Source of the DNA: an uncultured Muribaculaceae bacterium
GTDB lineage: Bacteria > Bacteroidota > Bacteroidia > Bacteroidales > Muribaculaceae
DNA: 48,630 nt
Reading direction: 5' to 3'
Assembly: GCA_910584185.1 (NCBI GenBank)
Contig: CAJTYC010000007.1
Location: 1 to 48,630 of the forward strand
In this document: in pieces, positions 16,635 to 24,784 of the stretch
Layout: each line of letters begins with the position of its first letter
Numbering within the stretch: position 1 is the stretch's first letter
Notes under the pieces: generated by a model
Seen by the model: the letters and a program-made list of their open reading frames with translations, nothing else
Told to the model about the DNA's origin: nothing
Databases searched by the model: none
Translations under genes and position numbers: made by a program

Positions 16635-17678
16635 CTACATTATTCTGATAGATCGGTGCTTGTTTTTGTTTTTCTCACCGAAGTTGAGTTTTACATTGTA
16701 TCCTATCACCACCTCGTGGCTGCCGGAGGAGGCCTTGCCTAAGGCCGACAGAGGGTAGTCGTAGGCGTAGCCGATAAAGAAATTTTTGAACTCAGCCGAA
16801 ATCATCGCGCTGACCGCTTCCTTATACCTGTAGCCGACGCCGAACGAAAGAAATCGGTTGTAGGTAGCCCTCATGGTTGCCTCGGCTGTGAAGCGGCTGA
16901 AATCAGTGCGTACCAACAGGGAGGGTTGCAATGAAAATAACGTGTTTTTGAGGGGAATATTGCCAAGGGCTGTAAAATAGGCCATTCGCGGCAGAGTGGC
17001 CTGAAACTCCACTCCCTCGCTGTCACCGCCCCCCTCGTCTCCATCCATGGTGACGGTGGGTTCGAGGATATGGAGCACGGATATGCCGAGTGTGAAGTAT
17101 TTGTGGGTGTAAGACACCCCGGCCGAGAGGTCGAAGGCGTTGCCCGACACGTCGCTCGACGGGAGTTCCGGGTCGTCGGGCTGGTGGAAGTCGTCACCCT
17201 CCGGTATGTAGACATCTGAGCCCTTGAACTTTGTATCGTAATATGCAGGCTGGAGGCCGAAGCTCCACACGCCCTTGAGCCAGTTGAGCCGATAGTTGAG
17301 CTGCACGCCCACGAGCATGTTGCGGTAAAGGCCGATAGACTCCTGGTTGAAGAGCGCCCCTACGCCGAGACGATGCTTCTTGCCGAGCTTAATCGGCATG
17401 TCGGCCGAGCCGAGAAAGGACTTCGGGGCATTCTTTATGCCGAGCCATTGCAACTTGGCGCCGCCGCGTATGCGCACGAAGTCGATCGAGCCGGCCTCGG
17501 CGGGGTTGTAGTATGTGGGCACGGCCCAATATTGCGTGAACATAGCGTCGCCCTGCGCACACACCTGAGGCGCTACCACGCACAGCATCAGCGCAACGAG
17601 TGCATACAGCCACGACTTACGCACACCCATATTGGAGCCGGTGATTGAGGATTTGAACATCGTATGCTGCTTGATCAT
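16635..17678 (-). CDS. porP: PorP/SprF family outer-membrane protein of the T9SS
   Basis: The protein has 347 aa from the first ATG, which overlaps the porT stop by 4 bases (ATGA), suggesting translational coupling; a start at 17630 (MGVRKSWLYALVALM) would place the signal peptide at the very N terminus. After the signal (ending CAQ) comes the family start GDAMFTQYWAVPTYYNPAEAGS, then alternating strands of a beta barrel ending NVKLNFGEKNKN. PorP-type proteins are outer-membrane partners of the T9SS and occur directly upstream of gldK/porK in Porphyromonas. The gene order here is the same. Confidence 0.93.
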   Translation of the reverse strand: MIKQHTMFKSSITGSNMGVRKSWLYALVALMLCVVAPQVCAQGDAMFTQYWAVPTYYNPAEAGSIDFVRIRGGAKLQWLGIKNAPKSFLGSADMPIKLGKKHRLGVGALFNQESIGLYRNMLVGVQLNYRLNWLKGVWSFGLQPAYYDTKFKGSDVYIPEGDDFHQPDDPELPSSDVSGNAFDLSAGVSYTHKYFTLGISVLHILEPTVTMDGDEGGGDSEGVEFQATLPRMAYFTALGNIPLKNTLFSLQPSLLVRTDFSRFTAEATMRATYNRFLSFGVGYRYKEAVSAMISAEFKNFFIGYAYDYPLSALGKASSGSHEVVIGYNVKLNFGEKNKNKHRSIRIM

Positions 17679-18427
17679 TCGAAATAGAAGGTTATCATCA
17701 CCATGTTAGACTTGACCTTCTTCAACGACTGCGTCATCTTGAACATGTCGGGATTGTCGTCAAGGTCGGGGCGCTTGTGACGCAATATGTCAGCGAGACC
17801 GAAACAGAATTTCACCTCGGGGTTAAGTTTGAAGAAAGGCAAATAGAAATCGCAACCGAGACCCACCGTGAGGTAGAAGTCGGCTGTATTGAACATCAGA
17901 TAGTCAGACTTTTTCTTGCCCACGTCGAACGAACCCATGCCACCCACGGTGACGTAAGGGCGAGTGTTCTGGAGACGCATGCCGGAGATCTTGAGGTCGA
18001 TTGGCAAGAGCACATACACGCTCTTCACGTTCTGGCGGTGGGTAGTGCCTGAGACAAAGTCGCGCATCTCTACATCCTTGAAAGAGAAAGCCATGCCTGG
18101 TGAAAAGCGGAGGTTGAAATACTCATGCAGACGCAAGTCGGCGAGCACCTGCACGTCGATGCCGGGATTCCATGCCGGCACTTCAGCATACCACTGCTGG
18201 CCGTCGGGGGTGATGAGGCCATTGTGGGTAAACTTGAGGTCCTGCATGCACATGCCGATCGAAAAACCGAGATGCCAGCGCTTAAGGTCGGCATACGGAC
18301 GGTTGAGCTCCTTCTGCTGCGGACGCGCAAACGCCTGAGGCATGAGCGAATGGCACATGGAGGCAAGGATAACCGCCGCGAGAGCGAGCAGCCGCGATGA
18401 GTATATAATATTTCTGATAAATTTCAC
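17675..18427 (-). CDS. porT: PorT family outer-membrane protein of the T9SS
   Basis: The protein has 250 aa with an N-terminal signal (ending QAFA) and a small beta barrel. Blocks such as RPYADLKRWHLGFSIGMCMQDLKF, WNPGIDVQVLADLRLHEYFNLRFSPGM and FNTADFYLTVGLGCDFYLPFFKLNPEVKF fit PorT, an outer-membrane protein needed for T9SS cargo export. It is the first gene of the T9SS run here and overlaps porP by 4 bases. In Porphyromonas gingivalis porT lies apart from porPKLMN, as far as I recall, so this order is a local variant. No clear promoter was found in the 98 bases upstream. Confidence 0.88.
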   Translation of the reverse strand: MKFIRNIIYSSRLLALAAVILASMCHSLMPQAFARPQQKELNRPYADLKRWHLGFSIGMCMQDLKFTHNGLITPDGQQWYAEVPAWNPGIDVQVLADLRLHEYFNLRFSPGMAFSFKDVEMRDFVSGTTHRQNVKSVYVLLPIDLKISGMRLQNTRPYVTVGGMGSFDVGKKKSDYLMFNTADFYLTVGLGCDFYLPFFKLNPEVKFCFGLADILRHKRPDLDDNPDMFKMTQSLKKVKSNMVMITFYFE

Positions 18428-18466
18428 AATAGTGAAACGAAATTATCAGGTGTAATATTGTTTTAA

Positions 18467-18487
18467 TGCCGCAGCAGTGCTGCGGCA
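18467..18487. other. GC-rich hairpin between the TPM gene and porT
   Basis: tgccgcag (18467-18474) pairs with ctgcggca (18480-18487), loop of 5; including the centre the palindrome is 10 bp per arm. It lies 39 bases after the TPM stop. On the minus strand it is followed by attaaaac, not a U run, so it is at best a weak terminator. Confidence 0.5.
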
Positions 18488-18501
18488 AACGGAACACCCT
18501 T

Positions 18502-18536
18502 TGGCTACCAGCTGCGGCAAAGTGGCTACCAGCTGC
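18502..18536 (-). repeat. 21-base duplication that includes the stop of the TPM gene
   Basis: tggctaccagctgc occurs at 18502-18515 and 18523-18536, a period of 21. On the minus strand each copy reads AGC TGG TAG, so the stop codon itself (TAG, 18528-18526) and the two codons before it are duplicated in the same frame (21 is a multiple of 3). Confidence 0.8.
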
Positions 18537-19821
18537 CTCCCGCGCCGCCTCCGCCTGTGGCTCCGCCGCCGAAGCCTCCGCCGAAGCCACCTCCTCCACC
18601 GAAGGCGCCTCCGCCACCGCCCCCGCGTGAGGCTGCCGCGCCGAGCACCGCCGCAGCCGCCGCTATGGCAGCCGGGTCTTCCTTGCGCGGTATGCGGTAG
18701 CCCTTGTCGGTGCGGTGGCCGCAATATTTACATTCGTAGGTCTTCACTCCATAACCCTCCTGACGGGTGGTGGCCGGATGCACCGTGCGGTCTGACTCAA
18801 GGCTCATGGCAATCGTATGGCACGCAGGGCATTCGGTATATTTTGTCTGCTTCACCTTGAACGGGAAGCGCTCCACAGTGCCGCACTCCGGGCATTCCCA
18901 TACATCATAGTCCACCGTGTCGAGACGTTCCTCCAAATCTTGCGAGGGTGAAAGCAGCTCGTTGTCTTTGTCTTCAGGAAGCCTCCGCATTTTTGCTCCG
19001 CATGTGCTGCATTTGAGCGGACGGGTACGCCAGCTGCGATATTGCCAGAAAGCAAGCAGCAGGAATGGCAACGCCGCGCCGAGCGAAAGTATTGAAAACC
19101 AGATATATGGCACAAGATGCAAACGCCACATTATCGCCCTTGAATAGTTGGTGGGGCGTTTGCGTGCTTTAATGCAATCTTTTATGAAGCATACAAATGC
19201 GAAGATAAACATCACGGCTGCCACCCACTTTATGAATAACCATATCACTTTAGGGTCGAGCGAGTCTACGGCTGCGCCGAAATTGTCAGACTCCTCGGAG
19301 CGGAGTTCCTCGGCCACGGCCGGGTCGGTAAGCGCGGCGCAGATTTTGGAAGTGGCTCCGAGCACAGCCGCAGCGAGGTCATCATCGCGCATGGCCGGAA
19401 TTATCTCACTGTTGATTATCTTCTTGCAGGCAATGTCGGGCAATGCACCCTCCACTCCGTATCCGGTCATTATGAAGGCCTTACGCGAACCGGGTGATAT
19501 CATCAGCATCACACCGTTGTCCTTGTCGCTTTTGCCTATGCCCCAGGCTGTAAAGAGCTTCTCGCACCATTCGGCAGACTCCATGTCACCGATTTCGGGA
19601 GGTATCGCCACCACAGCCTCTACCGACGTCTGCTTGCGCAAGGCGGCCAAGCGCCTGTTCACTTCCGCCTTGACATCAGCCGGGAGCAGCCCGGCCGGGT
19701 CGGAGACATATTGACTGCGGTCGGCCACCTGCACGTTGGGCATCTCAGCCGGGGTGTAAACCTGCGCCACCCCCGCAATCGCGAGGAGCAGCGCCATAAT
19801 TATCATCAGTGATTTCTTCAT
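18526..19821 (-). CDS. TPM-domain membrane protein with zinc ribbons and Gly-rich tail (YgcG-like)
   Basis: The protein has 431 aa. A signal sequence (MKKSLMIIMALLLAIAGVAQ) is followed by a TPM domain at about residues 30-165 (VSDPAGLLPADVKAEVNRRLAALRKQTSVEAVVAI, DNGVMLMISPGSRKAFIMTGYGVEGALPD), then two transmembrane segments (about 195-215 and 240-260) and a cytoplasmic-type region with four CxxC pairs (CSTC, CPEC, CPAC, CKYC), consistent with zinc ribbons. The end is a Gly-rich tail (RGGGGGGAFGGGGGFGG ... GGSW) typical of YgcG proteins. The TPM domain binds metal, and its role in bacteria is mostly unknown; some relatives act in photosystem repair or as weak phosphatases. The gene follows dgt after a nonamer array. 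Confidence 0.85.
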   Translation of the reverse strand: MKKSLMIIMALLLAIAGVAQVYTPAEMPNVQVADRSQYVSDPAGLLPADVKAEVNRRLAALRKQTSVEAVVAIPPEIGDMESAEWCEKLFTAWGIGKSDKDNGVMLMISPGSRKAFIMTGYGVEGALPDIACKKIINSEIIPAMRDDDLAAAVLGATSKICAALTDPAVAEELRSEESDNFGAAVDSLDPKVIWLFIKWVAAVMFIFAFVCFIKDCIKARKRPTNYSRAIMWRLHLVPYIWFSILSLGAALPFLLLAFWQYRSWRTRPLKCSTCGAKMRRLPEDKDNELLSPSQDLEERLDTVDYDVWECPECGTVERFPFKVKQTKYTECPACHTIAMSLESDRTVHPATTRQEGYGVKTYECKYCGHRTDKGYRIPRKEDPAAIAAAAAVLGAAASRGGGGGGAFGGGGGFGGGFGGGATGGGGAGGSW

Positions 19822-19842
19822 AATCTGCTTTTTTAATTGGTT

Positions 19843-19896
19843 GGACTTGTCGGACTTGTCTGACTTGCCGGACTTGTCGGACCTGTCGGACTTGTT
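19843..19896 (-). repeat. six-copy nonamer array (ggacttgtc) overlapping the dgt stop
   Basis: Six 9-base units follow head to tail: ggacttgtc, ggacttgtc, tgacttgcc, ggacttgtc, ggacctgtc, ggacttgtt. The last unit runs into the dgt stop (TAA, 19897-19895). The unit is a cyclic permutation of gtcggactt, the unit of the larger array at 26101-26181. The array occupies most of the spacer between dgt and the TPM gene. Confidence 0.9.
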
Positions 19897-21217
19897 AGAC
19901 TGCCGGCAGTGTGTGGCCGTTGAGCTTGCGGTAGAGGTCGAGGGCGTAGACGTCGGTCATGCCGGAGACATGGTCGAGCACACCCTGCACTCGCTCATAT
20001 ACTCTCTCGGCGCGCACGTCGTATTGCTGCGGTATGATGTTGAAGAGCAGGCCGGAATAGTTTTTCTCAGGGTGCATCACCGCCTCCACCAGGGTCTGGA
20101 GCAGGAAGGATATGATACGGTTGCCGGCCAATTCTATGTCGACCACCATGGGCGCGTTGTAGATTTTGCGCCACGCTGTGGCTGAGCATGCCTTGTAGGC
20201 GTTGCAGAGCCGTTCGGGCAGGCCGCCAACGAGCGTACCATTGAAACGTCCCTCCATAATCTGCGGTTCATATTGCATAAAGACTTCGGCGGAGGCCTCC
20301 ACCAGTTCGCCGACGACTCCGGAGCGGAGGTATGCGATCTGCTCATTGGGGTCTGAGAGGCCGCTCATCACCTTGCGCATCCGTTCGCTGCGGTCTTCGT
20401 CGAAAAAGCCGAGAAACAGCTCTATGACGCGGTCGGTTGTGAGTATGCCGAGGCGGTGCGAGTCCTCTATGTCCATAATCTGGTAGCATATGTCGTCGGC
20501 GGCCTCGAGTATATACACGAGCGGATGCCTGGCGAAACGGCCCGGCGAAAGTTCCGGGATGCCCAACTGCACCGCCACCTTGCGATAAATCTCCTCCTCA
20601 CTGGCAAAAAAACCGAATTTGCCCTTCTCACCGGCATGAGCCGAGGTATAGGGATACTTCACGATGCTCGCCAATGTACTGTATGTCATGGCCATGCCGC
20701 CTTTGCGGCGACCGTTGAACTGATGCGTGAGCAGACGGAACGAATTGGCATTCCCCTCGAAGTTGACACAGTCGGACCATTCGCGGTCAGACATCATCGG
20801 CTTGAGGTGCTGACCCGGCCCTTCGCTGAAGAAAGTGGCTATGGTCTTCTCGCCCGAATGCCCGAAAGGGGGATTGCCGAGGTCGTGGCAGAGACATGCA
20901 GCCGCCACTATGTCGCGAATATCATCAAACTTGCGGTGCAGCTCCGCATCATCATATTTATCCTTGAGTCTGATTGCTATCTCGTGGCCCAACGAACGGC
21001 CCACCGAGGAGACTTCAAGCGAATGGGTAAGTCGGTTATGCACAAAGATATGACCCGGCAGAGGGAAAACCTGGGTCTTGTTTTGCAGTCGCCTGAATGG
21101 GGAGGAGAAAATCAGGCGGTCATAGTCGCGCTGGAAGTCCGACCTCGTGTGGTGACGGTCGTCGTGATACTCCTCCATGCCCAGCCGCTTGTCACATATC
21201 AGTTGGTTCCAGAACAC
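19895..21217 (-). CDS. dgt: deoxyguanosinetriphosphate triphosphohydrolase (dGTPase)
   Basis: The protein has 440 aa. It starts MFWNQLICDKRLGMEEYHDDRHHTRSDFQRDYDRLIFSSPFRRLQNKTQVFPL, the usual dGTPase start. The HD metal site is visible: His65 in NRLTHSLEVSSVGRSLG and His111-Asp112 in CLCHDLGNPPFGHSGE. The downstream blocks NFEGNANSFRLLTH and EAADDICYQIMDIEDSHRLG are also typical. The enzyme cleaves dGTP to deoxyguanosine and triphosphate and so adjusts the dNTP pool. It lies 44 bases after the LysE-fusion gene and is followed by the nonamer array, within a long minus-strand run. Confidence 0.96.
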   Translation of the reverse strand: MFWNQLICDKRLGMEEYHDDRHHTRSDFQRDYDRLIFSSPFRRLQNKTQVFPLPGHIFVHNRLTHSLEVSSVGRSLGHEIAIRLKDKYDDAELHRKFDDIRDIVAAACLCHDLGNPPFGHSGEKTIATFFSEGPGQHLKPMMSDREWSDCVNFEGNANSFRLLTHQFNGRRKGGMAMTYSTLASIVKYPYTSAHAGEKGKFGFFASEEEIYRKVAVQLGIPELSPGRFARHPLVYILEAADDICYQIMDIEDSHRLGILTTDRVIELFLGFFDEDRSERMRKVMSGLSDPNEQIAYLRSGVVGELVEASAEVFMQYEPQIMEGRFNGTLVGGLPERLCNAYKACSATAWRKIYNAPMVVDIELAGNRIISFLLQTLVEAVMHPEKNYSGLLFNIIPQQYDVRAERVYERVQGVLDHVSGMTDVYALDLYRKLNGHTLPAV

Positions 21218-21235
21218 GGTTCTCTAAGTGTTAAA

Positions 21236-21259
21236 TAATAGTTAATAGTTAATAAGTTG
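21236..21259 (-). repeat. short heptamer repeat between the LysE-fusion gene and dgt
   Basis: agttaat occurs at 21240-21246 (with a first base from the preceding ataata) and 21247-21253, followed by the related aagttga. It lies directly after the stop of the LysE-fusion gene (TAG, 21264-21262). Confidence 0.5.
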
Positions 21260-21261
21260 AG

Positions 21262-22824
21262 CTACTGTTTTTTCAGCTTCTTCAATCTTAGTGTCGAAGA
21301 TTGGTCCACAAACTGCAAAGTGAGCAAATCGGGGGCTGTGAATTGTGCCTTTATCTCCCCCTCTATCGGATTTCCGGCGGGGTCGAGCCATGTCACATCG
21401 TATACATTTTTGTGGACATCTGATGTCAACTTTCCCTTTATATCTCCCTCGGCCCACTTGTCAGGATTCTTCGCTGCCCCTGACATATAATATATGGCGT
21501 AGTCGCTGCCTGTCGCCGCTATCATCAGACGGTAGTCACCACCCATACGCAGTTTTTCATCTTCGAGCGTACGGTCGAAGATCTCCCAGTACCCTTCCAC
21601 CGAATCTGTGACTCTGCGCAGATATGAGTCTCTTACGTCTTGGTCTGCAAAGTCATAACCGCAACTTGCAAGTGAAGCAGGGTCGAAGTTTTCAGAGACG
21701 AGTGAGATATAATCGGCAGTTACCGGAGAACCGGGTTTCTTCACAAAAACCAACGTGTCGGGTTGCCACGAAAGCTCCGGGAGTTGCAATAAGGGTTGAT
21801 AGCCACGGTCGCCGGCGCGAAGCAATAATGCACCGTTGCGACTCACCAAACTCAGCGCCACCGGTGCTTCCCCACTATCAAGAGTTACGGGAGTGCCATC
21901 AAGCTTAATGTTGTCATGCTCCACACTTGCCGATATAATAGACGGATAAAGTTCATTATATCCGCTCTCCTCTTTGTCGAGGTTGACCGACACAGTTTTC
22001 CCTTCTCCTTTAAGTACAAGCGCAGCAGACTTTTCTTTGCCATTGCCTAAGCCGGACAGGCGCATCTGCAATGCGAAATCACCGTTAGGGAGTCTCAAGA
22101 AGTTGGAGTCGCGGCTGTTGTCCCACTCCCCCATGCCCCGCACCGTGTTGAGATATATTGCTGATGGCCGCGCAGCCGAGGCTATGTTGGTGATTGCTGT
22201 GATTATGCCCACGAGGGCGAAAACCATTATGATGCTTCCCGTAATCTTATTGATGAGCCACATGGAGCGGAGGTTGAAGTGCGAACGCACCTTGTTGACA
22301 AAATAAGATACCATCCACCACCAACCCAAAGCGCCGATGATTATAAATATGTAGCCGGCGATATATTGGGCTACTGAAATCTCAGGTAGCAAGAAATTGA
22401 AGCGAGCGAAGAGTCCGATTATCAAGAAGATAATCAATGGGTTGGAGAAGGTAAACAAGAAACCCTTCATTATGTCGCGCTTGCCGGTAGACAAGGCGGC
22501 ATCCGGCTTCTTGAGATTGCGCGAGGGGTTTGACTTGAAGAGATAAATGCCGAATGCGGCTATTACGATGCTGCCCACCACTTGTATTATATCCTGGTTG
22601 GCCTTAAGGAAATCCTCTACGAGCGATAAGCCGAAACCGGTGATAAGGCAATAAAAGAGGTCTGAGATTGCGGCTCCTACCCCGGTGTAGAAACCTGTCT
22701 TGCGTCCTTTCTCGAGGGTTCGCTGCACACACAATATACCCACCGGACCCATAGGGGCCGAGATAATTATGCCGATGGCGAGACCTCGCCACATTATATA
22801 TATCAAACCCTCTAAGAAACTCAT
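21262..22824 (-). CDS. LysE/RhtB-type exporter fused to a C-terminal soluble region
   Basis: The start is ATG at 22824, which overlaps the stop of the upstream lipoprotein gene by one base (TGATG); 520 aa. Residues 1-210 are a LysE/RhtB permease: SAPMGPVGILCVQRTLEKGRKTGFYTGVGAAISDLFYCLITGFG, six hydrophobic helices and the inter-helix segment FTFSNPLIIFLIIGLFARF. LysE proteins export amino acids or related small molecules through the inner membrane. About 300 further residues are soluble, rich in beta strands, with Trp-rich blocks (SVEGYWEIFDRTLEDE, YAIYYMSGAA, NVYDVTWLDPAGNPIEGEI) reminiscent of a lipocalin-like barrel. Normal LysE proteins have about 205-230 aa, so this is a fusion; I know no function for the extension. 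Confidence 0.85.
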   Translation of the reverse strand: MSFLEGLIYIMWRGLAIGIIISAPMGPVGILCVQRTLEKGRKTGFYTGVGAAISDLFYCLITGFGLSLVEDFLKANQDIIQVVGSIVIAAFGIYLFKSNPSRNLKKPDAALSTGKRDIMKGFLFTFSNPLIIFLIIGLFARFNFLLPEISVAQYIAGYIFIIIGALGWWWMVSYFVNKVRSHFNLRSMWLINKITGSIIMVFALVGIITAITNIASAARPSAIYLNTVRGMGEWDNSRDSNFLRLPNGDFALQMRLSGLGNGKEKSAALVLKGEGKTVSVNLDKEESGYNELYPSIISASVEHDNIKLDGTPVTLDSGEAPVALSLVSRNGALLLRAGDRGYQPLLQLPELSWQPDTLVFVKKPGSPVTADYISLVSENFDPASLASCGYDFADQDVRDSYLRRVTDSVEGYWEIFDRTLEDEKLRMGGDYRLMIAATGSDYAIYYMSGAAKNPDKWAEGDIKGKLTSDVHKNVYDVTWLDPAGNPIEGEIKAQFTAPDLLTLQFVDQSSTLRLKKLKKQ

Positions 22825-23363
22825 CAGTTGGAATTGGCAATAATATAGCCGCCATACTGGGTGGCGTAGCAATCGTAACGCCTCAGACCCAACCTGCGGC
22901 TTTTAGCCGGGCCGGATGTCGGGGCGCCGGCTTGCTCCATTATATCGTAATGCGAACCGCAGTCGGGGCATATTGCCACGGGCAACATGTCATCGACCGC
23001 AATCTTCACCCTTATGTAGGGCTTGCACTCCACCGGGCATGACAGGTCGTAGGCCATGGGGAGCACGTTGCTGCCGTTGAACGGGTCAACGGCACTTATC
23101 AGCAACACACCGCCGTAGCCGGTTGTGGTGCCTACATTATATGGGAAATTGCGCGGTTCGCCGAGCTGGCGTATAAACATGCGGTAACTGCCGAAGCCCG
23201 ACACACCGTAGGTGGTCCACATGTCGGGGGTGGAGAGGTTGATACCCACCGGCATGTCCGGGATTCGGTCATCGTTGATTGAATTGCATGAGCTGAGCCA
23301 TATGCAGGCCGCAGAGATAAGGGCCACAGACAAGCAAGCCGACAAAATCTTCAAGCCGCGCAT
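22824..23363 (-). CDS. lipoprotein with a Rieske-like fold and altered metal ligands
   Basis: The start at 23363 (MRGLKILSACLSVALISAACIWLSSC) gives a lipoprotein signal (lipobox LSSC, Cys26); 179 aa. The C-terminal half resembles a Rieske domain: MAYDLSCPVECKP (Cys109, Glu112, Cys113) and AICPDCGSHYDIMEQAGAPTSGPA (Cys132, Cys135, His138, Gly-Pro-Ala 151-153), then LRRY. True Rieske sites read CxH...CxxH; here the first motif lacks His and the second has Cys in place of it, so a normal [2Fe-2S] Rieske cluster is doubtful and a four-Cys site is conceivable. It lies 1 base after the SRPBCC gene (TGATATG) and overlaps the LysE-fusion gene, so all three are probably translated together. Confidence 0.75.
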   Translation of the reverse strand: MRGLKILSACLSVALISAACIWLSSCNSINDDRIPDMPVGINLSTPDMWTTYGVSGFGSYRMFIRQLGEPRNFPYNVGTTTGYGGVLLISAVDPFNGSNVLPMAYDLSCPVECKPYIRVKIAVDDMLPVAICPDCGSHYDIMEQAGAPTSGPAKSRRLGLRRYDCYATQYGGYIIANSN

Positions 23364-23364
23364 A

Positions 23365-23802
23365 TCACTCCATCGGCACCTGACGCAGCATCTGGGCAAA
23401 CTGCTGGGTCATCTTCTGCATCGGGCCGTTAATCATCGGTTTGAGCATTGCCGGGATCTGGAGGTCAATCTCCACATAAGCCTCACAGGTGTCGGGCGTC
23501 AGCGGGGTGATGTGCATCGCCATCTTCAGGGGCACGGGAGTGCCCTCGCCCACGAGGCTTATCAGCGTCGGCTCCTTCAGTTCGCTGAGGCGGAGGCTGA
23601 TATTGCCAACCGGGCCGCCCGGGAATGAAATCGTGTCGGCAGTGACCTGCACTTGCTCGAGCTGCGCACGCTGGTCTGCCGGTATCTTGTCGTCCGGTAT
23701 ATTCTTTATCACATTGTCGAGCCCCTCAAGGTTGGAAAGGCGGCCGAAAACAGTAGCAGCGGGGTATGCAATCCCCACTGTCTCACTCTTATATGTTGCC
23801 AT
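23365..23802 (-). CDS. SRPBCC (START/Bet v1-like) family protein
   Basis: The protein has 145 aa and no signal peptide, so it is cytoplasmic. It shows the SRPBCC pattern: a first strand with SETVGIAYPAATVFGRLSNLEGL, a middle beta sheet (TISFPGGPVGNISLRLSELKEPTLISLVGEG) and a long C-terminal helix (LKPMINGPMQKMTQQFAQMLRQV). Such proteins bind hydrophobic ligands in a deep pocket; the ligand is not readable here. The gene lies between pyrE and the Rieske-like lipoprotein and is probably cotranscribed with both. Confidence 0.8.
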   Translation of the reverse strand: MATYKSETVGIAYPAATVFGRLSNLEGLDNVIKNIPDDKIPADQRAQLEQVQVTADTISFPGGPVGNISLRLSELKEPTLISLVGEGTPVPLKMAMHITPLTPDTCEAYVEIDLQIPAMLKPMINGPMQKMTQQFAQMLRQVPME

Positions 23803-23825
23803 GAATTATCCTATTTCTATTATCC

Positions 23826-24464
23826 TTATTCCGGAATCCAGTTTGACGGGTCCTTGCGCCACTCCTTGAGGATACCCTCATCGGTGGTCTGAATATATTC
23901 GCGTTCGAGTGCGCATTCCACCATCACCTCGTAGGTGCAGAGCGACTTCATGGAGATATTCTCATCGCGCAGACGTTTTATTGCGGCCGGGAACTCAAAA
24001 TTGAACACGCAGACACCGCCGAGCACCTCGCCGCCCGACATGCGGATAGCCTCGGCAGCCTTGAGCGAGCCGCCCGCCGTGGCCACGATATCCTCTATCA
24101 TCACCACATTCTGGCCGAGCTTCAGGTCGCCCTCTATCATATTCTCCAATCCATGATCCTTAGGGGTGGAGCGGACATAGACAAACGGGAGGCCGAGCGT
24201 GTCGGCCACGAGCATGCCGAACGGCATTGCTGCAGTCGACACAGCCGCAATCACATCTGCATTGCTGTAATATTCCAGTATATATCTTGCGATTTCTACT
24301 TTTACGAAATTGCGCACATCAGGATATGACAATATACGCCGGTTGTCGTTATAAACCGGTGAATTCCATCCGTTTCCCCACACAAAGGGTAGTTCGGGCT
24401 GCAGTTTAACCGCGCTAATGTCGAGCATTTTCTCGGCAAGCATCCTGTCTGTTTTTTTCATCAT
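23826..24464 (-). CDS. pyrE: orotate phosphoribosyltransferase
   Basis: The frame opens at 24497; the start MMKKTDRMLAEKMLDISAVKLQPELPF at 24464 (or 24461) fits the family and gives 212 aa. Hallmarks are WGNGWNSPVYNDNRRILSYP, STAAMPFGMLVADTLGLPFVYVRSTPKDHG and the PRPP-binding loop VVMIEDIVATAGGSLKAAEAIR. The enzyme joins orotate and PRPP to form OMP in pyrimidine synthesis. Upstream is a 365-base region with a candidate promoter, a small open frame and TAGGCAA palindromes, suggesting leader-based control. Downstream genes follow closely. Confidence 0.95.
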   Translation of the reverse strand: MMKKTDRMLAEKMLDISAVKLQPELPFVWGNGWNSPVYNDNRRILSYPDVRNFVKVEIARYILEYYSNADVIAAVSTAAMPFGMLVADTLGLPFVYVRSTPKDHGLENMIEGDLKLGQNVVMIEDIVATAGGSLKAAEAIRMSGGEVLGGVCVFNFEFPAAIKRLRDENISMKSLCTYEVMVECALEREYIQTTDEGILKEWRKDPSNWIPE

Positions 24465-24688
24465 ACTGTTTTTCCTGACTTTAAGATTACGAGACACCCC
24501 GCCGTCTGGCTAATGGTATCCCCAATATTTTAGGTAATAAATATATTAAACTTTCACAATCTCCAAGTTGTAGGCAATTAGGCAAATAAAGGCAATTTGC
24601 CTATGGCAAGGCAAGAGAATACCATGAATGGTTGTCATATACCTCAAGTAATATCTTGCTTTATGCCTATTTTATATTTTTACCTTTT

Positions 24689-24760
24689 TTACAATAATTT
24701 GCCTAACTCATGAGAGCTTGCGAAATTTGAGTCAATGTATAAATGTATAGAAGCATTCAT
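24689..24760 (-). CDS. possible 23-aa leader peptide upstream of pyrE
   Basis: ATG at 24760 opens 23 codons (starting MNASIHLYID, ending ELGKLL) and TAA at 24691-24689. It begins about 20 bases after the predicted transcript start. A second, shifted ATG at 24756 opens 17 codons. There is no strong ribosome site, and short frames are common by chance in AT-rich DNA, so this is tentative. Confidence 0.2.
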   Translation of the reverse strand: MNASIHLYIDSNFASSHELGKLL

Positions 24761-24784
24761 AGTGAAATCTTCTATATCAAACTA

